A stretch of DNA of 64,000 nt from Micrasema longulum. Its lineage: Eukaryota > Arthropoda > Insecta > Trichoptera > Brachycentridae. Below the pieces are notes generated by a model that worked only from the letters and a program-made list of their open reading frames with translations, did not search any database and was not told where the DNA came from. The stretch lies in assembly GCA_022494885.1 (NCBI GenBank), contig JAGVSM010000255.1, positions 1 through 64,000 on the forward strand, in the 5' to 3' direction. The translations under genes were made by a program, and so were the position numbers. The stretch's first letter is position 1. The number at the start of each line of letters is the position of its first letter. Shown piece after piece: positions 23,281 through 33,839 of the stretch.

Positions 23281-23955
23281 TAAAACCTAAAAATTAGATA
23301 TTTATAGAATATATTTATAGATATATTATAGCTTATCTCTCTTAGTTCTAGATTTACTACTTTCTCTATTTATTTTGTTCGTGTAAAAATATTTTGGCGT
23401 ATATATTATTGTGATATATTTAGCTAAAAATGTGTTAAACTTGCTTCGTTTTTTTGTTATTTTTAAAATGTACTTTTTTAAAGAAAATGTTAATATTATT
23501 TAAATCCCGAAAGCTTTAATAACTCTTGGAAATGTAATTCATATATTATACTTTGTTTTATTGTTCATTTTAATTTTAACTTTTCTATTCAACTCTTAAC
23601 TTTTACTTATTCATGTGTACATTTACTAACTGCATCTAATTCATTATTGTTGGTTGTGAATTTTTACTAAGAAATATAAATGTTAATTGAAGCAGAGAGA
23701 GAGGGGAGGAAAGTATAGTTGGAGCTATACAATGTCTTCTACTTTTTATGTACTTTTTATCAATTATTTATATTTTTAAATGTTTATATTTTTTTAGAAT
23801 TTAATTATTTTTCCCCTCTCATCCTGCATTCATAATAAATTAATGTAAAATCTGTAATTGGTCTTACTTTTTTATAGTTCTTTTGTACCTTGTATTTATA
23901 TAAAGAATGTGTGATTTCCTTAAAAAATAAATAAATAAATAAATAATAAATGAAT
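23281..23955. other. AT-rich interval ending in an AAAT microsatellite
   Basis: The interval contains GCAGAGAGAGAGGGGAGG (23691) and ends in (AAAT)n at 23920-23949. This resembles a LINE 3' UTR and tail on the plus strand, but no coding part is identifiable. Confidence 0.35.
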
Positions 23956-23964
23956 AAATTACAT

Positions 23965-24175
23965 GATATAAATAAAAAATTGGTATTTATATGCGAAAAT
24001 GTGCATATTTGTATTTTATATTTAAAGTATCTTCGTCGGTACCTGTGATTGAACGTGTTTAGAAAAAAAATGTGTACATATTATATTTTTCATACAGAAT
24101 ACTTTATTTTACTTTGTACATAAAATTGAAGATAAATATTAGCTTCTCATTGTAATAAAGGCTCTGGTTTATAAG
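23965..24175. mobile_element. Inverted-repeat MITE, family M3 (diverged copy)
   Basis: Shares TATCTTCGTCGGTACC, TTGAACGTGTTTAG and the right end GCTTCTCATTGTAATAAAGG with the copy at 18621. The left terminus is lost. Confidence 0.65.
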
Positions 24176-24569
24176 GCCCAATATAATTTCAAAAATGATC
24201 GTGAAACAAGTTTCGTATAAAATAAATAGAATAGGTTTGGAAAAGGGGACTCAGTTTATATATTAACAAATCTTATCGTCATTGTAAAATAGTTATAGTC
24301 CATTCAAATTTTTAATTAACGAGTCGTCTATTCCCAAAACCTCAGGCCGCCACAGGGATTCGTATCACCTTTAGTAATTATTTTATCTACCAAAAACTTT
24401 TTTCTTAATAGTGATCCTAATACGAATTTCATAAATATGTCTTTTGCTACTACTACGATAAACCGATTTTTGGGACTAAAAAGAGATCTCCGCCTGAAAT
24501 GATTATTTTTTGAACGTGAAAAAAAATCGGTTTTATAAATGATTTTACCTAAGATTATCTATATTATAT

Positions 24570-25090
24570 CATGCGCAAACTGTACGCAGGTGAATCGTGT
24601 AGCGTAGAAAGGTCGAGATAACTTTCTCACCGCCGATTATCCAAGTCGAGTGAATGTGGCTCTCGTGAACCTCCGCGCCTATTGTCTGTCTCACTCCCTA
24701 CACATGCCTCTCTCTCTACCCCTCTCTACAGGAATGACAGTCTTCGTTTAACCATGTGTGATCTCTGTTCTCCTGATAGCAAATACGCAGAGCCACTGCG
24801 CAGGAATCTGTGCGCAGTGAAGGCAGCGCCATGCGCAGTGCATACTTGGCATTGCTTCACTCCGGCATAACTTCAATTGCGCGGTTCACGCACCGACCGC
24901 TGGGCACGCTACCATCGCGGATCAGCTGTTGCTACTGACAGTAAAGTTGCCGGTTCACGAGGCATCTCTCTTCGTGTTATGTGCTCCGGATACTGCAACC
25001 AGTGAAGCGTTCGTAATAAGTATAAAAAAACTATCTTTCTCTCTCAGGGTCACGTTCATTTTAATACGTAGATGGCGGCAGCCTAAAAAA
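24570..25090 (+). promoter_or_regulatory. GC-rich island with repeated TGCGCA, promoter-like
   Basis: This ~500-bp stretch is much richer in G, C and CpG than its surroundings. It contains CATGCGCAAACTG (24571), CTGCGCAGG, TGTGCGCAGTG and CATGCGCAGTG within 24800-24841, and TAGATGGCGGCAGCC at 25070. TGCGCA repeats are typical of NRF-1-type sites and ATGGCGGC resembles a YY1/Pho site; both are common in housekeeping promoters. Open frames of 62-90 codons (24682-24870, 24929-25201) match no family. A promoter or untranslated first exon is plausible, but no gene body is recognised. Confidence 0.35.
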
Positions 25091-25404
25091 GCAAAACCAT
25101 GGTTTTCCAAAGGGACTTTTAAAAAAAATGAACAGTCATTCTTTGAAAAAATTGATGCCTCGTCTGTGGTTATTATTTATGTGTGTTTTCGTGTGCTATA
25201 AAAATATGAATTCGTCAAATAAAAATCAATTGTTTTATAGGTATACATTTTATTATTTATTCATTGATAATTTGTTAACGCCCATCGGGTTTTTACATTT
25301 ACATACTTTTTTATATGATTACGACAGTGTCTGTTCGACAGAACAAGAAAGTTCAGAAAGAAAGTTGAAGAATAAGGAAGTTCGTTTAGGGGCTTAAAAA
25401 AAAT

Positions 25405-25668
25405 GTTAATATACTATCGAACTAAGCCAATTATTTTTTTATTTTTTTAATGTATTGTATCCAGATGTACCCATATACTCTAAGATTGTATCAGTCCCGG
25501 AAACTGTAAATCTGTTATAAGATTTTATCATCGGTTGATTAAAATAACTTTTAAAGTAATTTTTTTTCACACATTTTAGGGCAACAAATTCCAATTTTAA
25601 CGTATGCATGAAAACATTTTTTCATGTCAAATTTCCCGTAGCACTGATCTTCCTCGTTGAAATGAAAT
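25405..25668 (+). repeat. Dispersed repeat family C, diverged full-length copy
   Basis: Starts TAATATACTATCGAACTAAG, has CCCGGAAACTGTAAATCTG inside and ends GTAGCACTGATCTTCCTCG. Its central TGACGTCA is lost. Compare 50150 and 60695. Confidence 0.65.
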
Positions 25669-26405
25669 ATAATGTTTTACATAACTGTGTATAGTTTTAG
25701 TAAAATCACAGAAATTTCAGTATTTGTCATAATTTTAATTCCGTCCTGTGCGGTGGTCGAACCGACCTTTGCAAGACTTAAAAATGTGAAAAAGACATTT
25801 GAAAAAGTAGAAGAACTTAAAAAATAAACCAAAACTAAATATTTTAAATATTACCGAATAACAATCTTTATACTCTTAATACCTACCCCTTATCTAGGAA
25901 TCTGTAGCCAAACGTAAAACACTGAACACACGCGTTAGCCGATATTATATTTTAGGTAGGTTATGTTCTAAGGTTTAAAATATTCAGTGTTAGTTCATTT
26001 AGTAGATTAGTAAATATGAAATTATTGTTGCTTGTCGTATATGTATACACAGTATTTTTATGAACATAATGTTATATGTAATATTGTCATACGCATTTCG
26101 TATTTGTGCAGATGTTGGGTTTCGGGAACTTGCCGATGTAGAGGTGCCGAAGAGCCAACGACAGAAGCTTGTTTCTCGCCTCAATATCTGCATGGTACTT
26201 ATGTATGTGCTGTACTAATGATTTTGTTATGTTTTTTTTCTTTTTTACTATAATTTACATTTACATGTGTGTGTAGATTAAGGTACATATGTAAATGTAT
26301 TATTTTATATATTTTTTAGACACTCAAAGCATATTTTTTTCCTCGACATGGGTTGTGCCCAATGAGGTATTCTAAAAAAAAAAAATAACAAACATGAAAA
26401 TAAAT
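25669..26405. other. AT-rich interval, nothing recognised
   Basis: Short frames on both strands near 26000-26250 match no family. Confidence 0.45.
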
Positions 26406-26455
26406 GTATAAACCTCGACAGAGGAACAGTCATGTTCTGAAACCGGTAGGCACAT
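26406..26455 (+). ncRNA. Diverged hammerhead-like motif (weak)
   Basis: A stem GGAAC / GTTCT (26423-26438) is followed by GAAACCGGTA, identical to the hammerhead-like cores at 52.6 and 62.5 kb. The CTGANGA box is not intact and no stem I is seen. It is probably a decayed relative. Confidence 0.3.
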
Positions 26456-26751
26456 TAAATTTATTTTAGTAATTTTACACAACGTAAATATGTAGTTATA
26501 CGATGAAAATTTCATTAGTTTGTTGAATTTTGGGATTGATGTCAATTTATTACTTTCAATTGAATCATAAGAGAGATGGAAAATCTAACAAAATCTGAAT
26601 AAACTGTCTTCAATTTTTTAAATGCTTACACTTATTTTGCAATAAATAACAAAATATATTTTAAATAATGATTTTGTGAACAAATAGCGGTGCCGTACCT
26701 ACAGTGTACAATTAGTCATCTTTCAATAAGAAATTCTTTGTGGTTTTCGTT

Positions 26752-27087
26752 TCATGAAAACGCGAAAACTGAGAAAAAGAAAATTACGAGCATCCCTTCG
26801 TTCTCATTGTCAAATTCGCAAAATGAAAATTGGTACCTCCCAGAATGGTGAAATAAAGCTTTATTAATATTAATTATTGCTCGACAACGAACCCCTTCGA
26901 CCGTCTTTGAACGAAGGCCTTTGATAGAAAATTCCATATCTGTCTCAATCGTTTGTCGTAGTTTCACGTATGTATAATTTTTTCTTAAATAAAATTCCTC
27001 CGAGTCTATTGTACCGAGAGCCGCACGTACTAATTGTATGGAAGCATACTTCAACCAATCACCTGAAGGTCGTTCAATGACAGGAGA
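26752..27087 (-). other. Unassigned open frame, ~112 codons stop-to-stop
   Basis: The frame has a balanced composition (RPSGDWLKYASIQLVRAAL near the start, then LRSKTVEGVRCRAI) and few signs of AT bias until a hydrophobic C-terminus. There is no ATG before the first third. No family is recognised. It could be an exon or a fragment of a transposon protein; flanking splice sites were not convincing. Confidence 0.3.
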
Positions 27088-27332
27088 ATTGTTTTAAGAT
27101 AGTCATATAGTGCTCATAACGCCAATTATACTTTTTTTCCAAATCCTAGACCAATGGCAATTTGTTGCGAAAAAACGTTAATTACTTGATGAGGAATGTA
27201 AGATATTTTTTGTATCGAATATTATTATTGCATTCATAGTTCGATATCAAAAAATTATATCATTTCGTGTTATTTATTTGTATGTAGTATGTAAGTCCGT
27301 ATAGGTAACAAGCAAATATACGAGTACCTATA

Positions 27333-27775
27333 TTCTTCATCTTCTTCTTCTTCAGCCTTATTCTCTCCACTGCTGGATAAAGGCCTCTTCCAAACGTCTC
27401 CATTCCTTCCTTTCACACGCTTTCATCATCCATGTTTTACCGGCAATAGAGGCGATGTCATCGACCCAACTTTTCTGTGGCTTTCCAACACTTCTTTTGT
27501 TTGCCTATAGTCTCCACTTTATTATTCTGGGTGTCCACCTGCCAGCATTTTGCCTCGCAAAGTGTCCTGCCCACTGCCATTTCAATTTCACTAAACGATC
27601 CATGATGTCCACGACTCCGGTTCGGCGCCTTATTTCTTCATTTCTTGCTCTGTCTCTTAGACATGCACCGAGTATCTGTCTTTCCATGGATCGTTGCGTG
27701 CATTTTAATTTCTGGCTACTTTTTTGTGTTACAGGCATGGTTTCTACTCCGTATGTTGTCACCGACAATATGCAC
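27333..27775 (-). pseudogene. 5'-truncated LINE, RT C-terminal end with GAA tail
   Basis: Minus strand: VTTYGVETMP, then the conserved LRDRARNEEIRRRTG, VKLKWQWAGHFARQ and RWTPRIIKWR. After a frame break come KRSVGKPQKSW, VDDIASIAGKTW and RRLEEAFIQQW, then a stop. The element ends in a (GAA)n tail, seen as (CTT)n on the plus strand at 27333-27354. This C-terminus is typical of LINEs annotated as endonuclease-reverse transcriptase in insects. The catalytic domain is missing, so it is a dead 5'-truncated copy. Confidence 0.85.
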
Positions 27776-28425
27776 GATTCATATACTTATCTTTTTAAGC
27801 ATAGGACAGATTATTTATTGATCTCAAACTCTTACGCGTAATAGAAAACAGCGCATTATTTTCCCAATAAAAGTTTTCGTGATTTTTTGGTAGCTGATAC
27901 CTAGTACCTACCTAATTGAAAATATGCATTAGAAAAACCTTTAAAATCTTCAAACGTAGTTTTGCAAAGTTTTTTTTTATAAATAAGACAAAAGCAACTC
28001 AAGAAACTAATGAAATAGAATTTGAATGTCATTCTCATTAAACCTGATGGTGCATACGGCACTGCATATATGAGGTATATTTCGACCATCTGTTACAAGA
28101 ATTTTGAAAAATATGGAACTAGAAAATAAATTATTTTTGACTTGAAGTAATTTTAATATAAAATAAACATGGGAAAGTTGTGGTAAAAAAAAATCTAAAT
28201 CGAATATTTGCATATTAAACATTACTTTTAAATAATTTATTCGAAAATGAATTAAATTTAATAAAAAAATTGCTATTAATAATAGATATACAATTGATTT
28301 AATAAATACCCTTTTAAATAGAAAACTAAAGAAAAATATCAATAAAACATTTTTTATATTCTGTCCACAGTAATTATAATGATAATAAATGGAGAAGAAT
28401 TCTGTATGTAAATACTATATCCACA
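27776..28425. other. AT-rich interval, nothing recognised
   Basis: A 111-codon minus-strand frame (28007-28342) is Phe/Ile/Leu-rich and looks AT-driven. Confidence 0.45.
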
Positions 28426-28426
28426 A

Positions 28427-29337
28427 ATGTCTCCAAATTTTTACCAAATAATATCAAACCTGCTTTTTATACAAATAACAATATTGGTAAATGATGCCGT
28501 GCTTCTTGCTAGCAGCAAAGAAGACCTTCAATTCTTGGTAACAAAAGTCTACGATGTATGCAAGAAAAGCGATTTGGTTATGAATGTTGATAAATCGAAA
28601 GTGATGGTTTTTGAAAGGGATGAAAATATAACTAAATGGGAGATCAGCGTGAACGGAGATATTCTGAATCAGGTATAAGAATTTGTGTACCTGGGAAGTA
28701 TGTTTACTAGGGACGGAAAGGCCGAGAAAGATATTGAAAGGAGGGTGAGTGCCGGGAACAGGGTGAACGGTGCACTAAAATCTACTTTGGCAAACAAATG
28801 TTTATCGCAGGAGGCTAAACTAGCAGTTCACAACGGAGTTCTAGTTCCAACTCTAATGTATGGGAGCGAAGTATGGAATTGGAAAAATAATGATGAAAGC
28901 AGGTTGAATGCTGTCGAAATGCGAACCCTCGGGTGAATGTGTGGTAAAACGATGTATGATAGGTGCACAAATGTCGAGATCCGTGAAGTGTGTAAGGCTG
29001 AGACATGCATTATTGTCAGAATCGAGAAAGGGGTGCTGCGTTGGTTTGAACATGTAGAGCGAATGGACAGCGAAAGAACGGCTAAAAGGATCTACGATGC
29101 AAATGTTGATGGATGCAGAAAACGAGAAAGATCGAGAAAGACATGGCACGATCAAGTCCATCAAATACTTGAAGATGGACATGTCAAAAGTAGGAATAAT
29201 CGGCGTGCGTGCATGAGAAGATGTATGAATGTAGAGGAAGCGAGGTCTGTATGCCAAGATAGAGTGTTATGGCGTTCTATCCTCTCTGTCTACCCCTACG
29301 GAGAAACGGCGTGATGGTTTGTTGTTGTTGTTGTTGG
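28427..29337 (+). pseudogene. LINE RT remnant, family E, with TTG tail
   Basis: One frame runs from 28427 to the stop at 29312-29314 with two internal stops (28676-28678, 28934-28936). It starts near an MSPNFYQI stretch, probably the QGCVMSPWLF region, and has lost the DNA between that and the catalytic box. The box reads LVNDAVLLASS where the family has YADDAVLL, so the first catalytic Asp is Asn. VYLGSMFTRDGK, VPTLMYGSEVW, RWFEHVERMDSERTAK and the C-terminus YPYGETA follow. The element ends in (GTT)n at 29319-29336. Copies at 34029 and 49154 are close relatives. The motifs are typical of insect endonuclease-RT LINEs; clade assignment is inference. Confidence 0.9.
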
Positions 29338-29398
29338 TGAATTATTGCTTAATAATAAAGATAAAAAAAGGTTATTGAATAATTTAGGTGTTTATTAA

Positions 29399-29645
29399 TT
29401 AAAATGCTATTCTTGTCCTTCAGTTTACGTTGGAAGAACATCAAGACAATTTGATATTCGTTTTAAAGAACATATGAGGTGTCTTCACAATAATAATTTC
29501 TCTGAATTCGTAAATCACCTAATCAATTTAAATCATGACTTTAATAAACATACAGGAGTTAAAATCTGACATACAAATAAAAAGGGTTAAAAGTAAATAA
29601 TATAGAAATATTTCACATTAGGAAAGCTTTAAAAAATAATGTTCC
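29399..29645 (+). pseudogene. Penelope-like element fragment, GIY-YIG endonuclease
   Basis: The frame reads LKCYSCPSVYVGRT, then RQFDIRFKEHMRCL and FSEFVNHLINLNHDFNKH, ending in a stop near 29569. This is the GIY-YIG endonuclease found at the C-terminus of Penelope-like retroelements: a Cys pair, the VYVGRT strand, the catalytic Arg, and the FKEH helix. After the stop, IEIFHIRKAL and INNQTNF (29605-29645) match the usual C-terminal end. The RT part is missing, so this is a 5'-truncated relic. About 280 bp downstream lies a hammerhead-bearing repeat (29905), the order expected at a Penelope-like 3' end. Confidence 0.8.
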
Positions 29646-29904
29646 TTTGATCAATAATCAAACAAACTTCTAATATAGTCCTTTATACGTTGTTCCACTG
29701 TAATGGTCACCCTATTAATCCTATTAAGCTTACCCCCTCCCTCCTTCCCCTCTACTTTTTTCATTCATTCTCAAACAAAATAATATTTTCATAATTTAAT
29801 CAGTGCGTGTTTGTCCTAATCAGTGCATGTGCTTATTAAAATGCATGTCGCGTTGGTTTTATATTTTTGTGCAACAACTATGGTGAAGGTGTATAGTAAG
29901 TTTT

Positions 29905-30010
29905 GCATGTTGGTTTAATTGGTGTTCTGACAAAGAGACGGGTACATATCGAAGCCGGTAGACATAGAAAAGTCGGTAAGAGGTTATATACAAATATTTA
30001 ATAACACTTA
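29905..30010 (+). mobile_element. Penelope-type pseudo-LTR-like repeat (copy 1)
   Basis: Shares GCATGTTGGTTTAATTGG, GAGACGGGTAC, CCGGTAGACATAGAAAAG and TATACAAATATTTAA with repeats at 47926, 52612 and 62458. It lies 3' of a GIY-YIG fragment. Confidence 0.65.
29922..29965 (+). ncRNA. Hammerhead ribozyme-like motif, decayed (copy 1)
   Basis: Stem I GTGTT/GACAT, box CTGACAA (consensus CTGANGA), GAAG in place of GAAA, then CCGG and TA. Two core positions are mutated and stem II is weak, so no activity is expected. Confidence 0.5.
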
Positions 30011-30689
30011 TTGATTTATTTTCGATGTTTGTTGCAGAAATGTAAGCAAATATACTTGAATAATGAAACAATAAAATATTACATATTACACTATTTTAAA
30101 AACAACTAAGATAAGAATATAATAAAGATTGCTTGTTTCATGGGTCATTTCGAATTCTTTATTACGGTTGAAGAAATAAAATAAATTTGAATGACAATAA
30201 TAAACAAACCTGTGTGAGTAAAATAATATTGAATGGTGATAATCGTACTATTTGTTGAAATTAATGTTTTTATTGAGTTATTTTTATTGATACTCTCTAG
30301 AGAAACATTTTTATTTCTGACGTATTTGTTTGATAATGTGCAAATTGCTGTTTTACCTCAGTAGAAATGTGCCTGTAGTACGATGTTTCACAAGAATTAT
30401 TGAGCACAAAATATTCTCTTACATCAAATATCTACGCAAAAGTTAGCAAGCGATCGAAATGTTATAAATTAAAATCATTGAAAATTGTATTACCACAACC
30501 ATAAAGCATATTCAGATATATTTTAAAATCTAGGCAAAAATTGTTTTAGTGAACTATCAAAACATAATAGTAAACAATAGGTATTTCAAAGCATGAATAT
30601 TTTTTTTGTCAGCATCTTTACTGATAATTAAATTAGTCTAAAATAGTCACCGCACGCGTCACGCTCCTAGTAGGTACATAAAAGAATAA
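30011..30689. other. AT-rich interval, nothing recognised
   Basis: No supported gene or repeat. Confidence 0.45.
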
Positions 30690-30940
30690 AAGGACAAATC
30701 AGCAAAAAAGACTCGAAGACCTTAACGACTTCTGAACCTTTCGACCGCATAGTTTTATATTACTATCCTCTGTCTTATTAGAGTCTAATCCCAGAGCAGT
30801 AAGTGCGCCGCGGTGTAAACAAATGATAGCAAAAACTGGAGAAAATCATACACAACATGGACCTTTTGCACACGTGTCACCATTTATACAGGGCCTCCGT
30901 TGAAGACACTTATTAAAATAAAGATTGTTAATATTGTTAT
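30690..30940 (+). repeat. Dispersed repeat family X, continuous copy
   Basis: CGAAGACCTTAACGACTTC, then ATTACTATCCTC, AAAAACTGGAG, TGGACCTTTTGCAC and TCACCATTTAT. The same blocks in the same order occur at 54590-54645 and 55165-55330, where a LINE fragment separates them. Confidence 0.65.
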
Positions 30941-31314
30941 TACTTACAAAATATTTACTGTATTTATTTGGACGTTTACACGTGTCACCAGTATTTAGTT
31001 GTATCAAGGGAGAAATAAATTTCATAATACATTTCTAGGTCTGCAGTCAATCGCTGTACAATACTTCCAAATTGAAAACTTTAAAAACTTTGCCCTAATT
31101 TGTGACTCTAAAATTTTTGAAGCACTTCTATATCGGTTGATATAAATAAATACGGCTGGTCTCAAACTTTTTAAAAAGTACCTATCTAAGTGCTTTTCAT
31201 TGTCATTTTGTGTTTTATATCTACTATTCACGATCGTTCCCTTTCCTCACCCAGGTACATAGAGCATCGTCTTGGTACTCTGCTTGCAGCGTTCCTTGAT
31301 TATTTGATACATCA

Positions 31315-31560
31315 AAGAAATATGATCCAGTCATACGATTAGATTCCAGCTCACAGACTAAAAAATTATGCAGTTAAACTCACTCATTTAAATAAATATT
31401 TCGTATCGACCTCTTAGAGAATCGAACCTACGATCTTAAACATTGCAGGTGTAGGCATAAACTCTAATCAACAAGAGGCGGATTAATCTTCACTCGATTT
31501 TCTTTCTCAAGATTTTTACTAGAGAGTAAGTAACCATTACCTGTAAAATATGAAATATAT
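31315..31560 (-). mobile_element. tRNA-derived SINE, family S2, with 5' head
   Basis: Minus strand order: head (AGTAAAAATCTTGAG, GAAAATCGAGTGAAGATTAA, CCGCCTCTTG), then the tRNA-like domain with an A-box region and GGTTCGATTCTC. AATATTTATTTAAATGAG and a tail follow. The head lies upstream of the tRNA-like promoter and is shared with the copy at 33840. Confidence 0.75.
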
Positions 31561-31609
31561 TAAAATAACTTTGTTTTTTTTTATGTACCATGCTAATTGC
31601 AAACTGAAG

Positions 31610-31650
31610 AACCCTGAAGAAGGCATAGTGTTTTGCCAAAACTAGTATGT
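31610..31650 (+). ncRNA. Second hammerhead-like motif type (weak)
   Basis: CTGAAGA matches CTGANGA. A stem GGCA/TTGCC, AAAA in place of GAAA, a palindromic CTAG stem III and TA follow. Stem I does not pair well. It resembles the CTGATGAAGGC...GCCGAAAC pattern of some Penelope-like elements, but it is decayed. Confidence 0.3.
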
Positions 31651-32560
31651 TATTAAATTATAAAAAATGAAGTGGTTCATAAAAAAAAAAGTAATGTCAT
31701 TTTAGTATATTGAACAGTGGTGTTCCACAAAGTAAGAGCTTCAAATATTAAAAGAAAAAAAAACAAAATATTTGTCTAGGATTCTTATTATGTTTTACTC
31801 ACATAACTGTATTCTTTATTCCGACCAGGCAGCAGGATCATAATTATAAATTTTTTAAATTATGTATATGGTATTTAAGTACCTGTCTAAAATAGAGGCT
31901 TAGCAAAAATACATGGTAAAAAAGAAGAATAATGTAAAAAAAGACGCTACTTTAATTTGAACTAAGGTAGCGTTAGTGTAATAGACGGACACTTGTATAT
32001 ATACATGCGAGTATATACGATATCCTTGATATCATTTTGGACTGGTAAATTAATCCTTAAAATTCACAGAAAAGGCATACTATTTTAAATACAAAGCGAT
32101 ATAAAAAGTTTTTCCGGAATTCATTCAATCAATTTAAGTCAATTGTAAGAACATAAATAATTACAATATCTCTATAATTAATAAAACCTGATGTTCATTC
32201 GTCTTTTAAGTGCTCATTTATTATTGCGTAGCTTTTATGATTATTTTCTATATTATTTGACTTTTTTCTAATTAATTAGCTTAAAAAAGAAACCGCGTGA
32301 TCAAAGTACCTACATTGAAATAAGTTTTTCTGAGCGGACATGAAATAAAGTGTGGCAAGGTGCAAGATGCAACATTGGCACACAATTACAATTTTCGCAC
32401 AAATGATTGTATGTAAGCAAATTCCTTTTTTTTCTTTTTTTATAAAACCCAAAATGTATATGTAAAGGATAGTTTATTGAACAAAGTAACTACCTATATC
32501 GTGGATAATGTCTTTATCAGCATCTTTTTTTTGAAAATACCTCTCTTGTAATTGGAAGAA
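31651..32560. other. AT-rich interval, nothing recognised
   Basis: No supported gene or repeat. Confidence 0.45.
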
Positions 32561-32564
32561 TTTA

Positions 32565-32715
32565 AGGAATATGGATGTTCAAACATAGGCAGAATGGTGA
32601 ATGTTCCACAGTGTGTAAAGTGGCCACTTTAACCAGCCAACGACAGGTCATAAGCCCTGTAAATGTCTAGACTTCCATATTCCCTTCTTTAAGATATTCT
32701 CCATCCCTGTTGTAA
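32565..32715 (-). repeat. Dispersed repeat family R copy
   Basis: CAGAATGGTGAATGTTCC, AAGTGGCCACTTTAACC, GACAGGTCATAAGCCC and CTTCCATATTCCCTTC. Nearly the same as the copy at 51905. Confidence 0.85.
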
Positions 32716-32833
32716 TTTGTTAATAATATAATATTTATACTATAAATTAAACAAAAAATTAACACGTTTTTAAAAAAGAATCAACAAAACTAGTAGATAC
32801 AATATATAATTTATGTTTATGAGAGTTTATCCG

Positions 32834-33180
32834 TGTAGAGTTTAGGTTGTTGTTGAGAGTTGGAGCTCCTACTCCAGTTTTAGATGGACAGAAAACACGA
32901 TGTTGGTGTTCCAAGGTGTATTTATTACATAATGAATAAATATATATGCACGTTTCTCTTATGTAGACAAACGTTTAATGTGCAATACTGTTAGTGTTGC
33001 AGAATAAATTGTATTTTTTATTTTATACACACAATAGAAAATGTTACTATGGCACAATTATATTTTTTTAGTATTATATTCAATGTAAAATGATGACATG
33101 CTTTATCGGTCATTGCTCTATATTTCAGGTGAAATCATTGCACGTGTTTGTGTCACCAATCAATGGACTATGACTCCACA
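32834..33180 (-). mobile_element. LTR-like sequence a (shortened)
   Basis: Plus-strand ends are TGTAGAGTTTAGG and GACTCCACA, so it is bounded TG...CA. It shares TTGGAGCTCCTACTCCAG, GACAGAAAACACGA, GTATTTATTACA and AAAATGATGACATGC with LTR b. It lacks the ~140 bp that carry the TATA box in b. Confidence 0.65.
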
Positions 33181-33199
33181 CGTGTATAAGAGTGTTTCG

Positions 33200-33683
33200 T
33201 GTGTAGGATTTAGGTAGTTGAGGGATGGTTAGAGTTCCTACCCCAGTTAGATATTGACAGAAAAGACACGAGGTTGGTGTTTAATGCGTATTTATTACAA
33301 GATACAGCAGTTGGTTGTGTAGCACGAGCGCCGAGGCGATGATGGGTTCAAGTAACTGCACTTGAACAACATGCTGGAGCTGAGCAAACTGCACTGATCT
33401 TGTTGGGCTGACTAACTGAACGGGCTGACTGATGTTGGCTGCGTCCTATGGTCTCTTTATAGACGACGTTCCTTTTAAGTTTATTTCTTCGTGGTAGGGA
33501 GGGTGTGAATGTACTGCAGAACGATGCCCTCCGATTCCATGTGCAATACTCATAGAGTTGCATTTTACGAATGTATTGGATTCGATTGAAAATGATGACA
33601 TTACATCGACGGTCATTAGTCTATTTTAGGTGAACTAATTTAACACGTGTGTGTCATCGACTATGGACTATGGACCCTACACA
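33200..33683 (-). mobile_element. LTR-like sequence b with promoter and poly(A) signals
   Basis: Ends form an inverted pair (TGTGTAGG ... CCTACACA), 484 bp long. Read on the minus strand it has a TATA box (GTCTATAAAGAG), an initiator-like TCAGT ~30 bp downstream, an AATAAA signal (GTAATAAATACGC) and then a ~90-bp U5-like end. This is the layout of a retrotransposon LTR. It sits 19 bp from LTR a with no internal region, so the pair probably arose by recombination or separate insertions. The superfamily is not assigned. Confidence 0.7.
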
Positions 33684-33839
33684 TGTGATAGTCTATAGTG
33701 TAAACTTTGTATATTTTTTAAAACAATTTTATATGTATTTTACAAAGCAGGATTCCATTTTTATGTTTGTTTAAGCGTAATGTTGAATTTCTAAAGAGCG
33801 GTCAATCCAGACGGACGAAGAATACAGTTCTATGTGTAA

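Noticed and set aside
27455..27841. 128-codon plus-strand open frame
   Set aside because: It is antisense to the LINE RT C-terminus on the minus strand (LRDRARNEE, KWQWAGH), whose motifs are unambiguous.
28007..28342. 111-codon minus-strand frame
   Set aside because: Phe/Ile/Leu/Tyr-dominated translation of AT-rich DNA with no domain or conserved motif.
28853..29257. Minus-strand frames opposite LINE family E, also 33771-34414 and 49622-49918
   Set aside because: They recur wherever family E occurs and run antisense to its conserved RT motifs.
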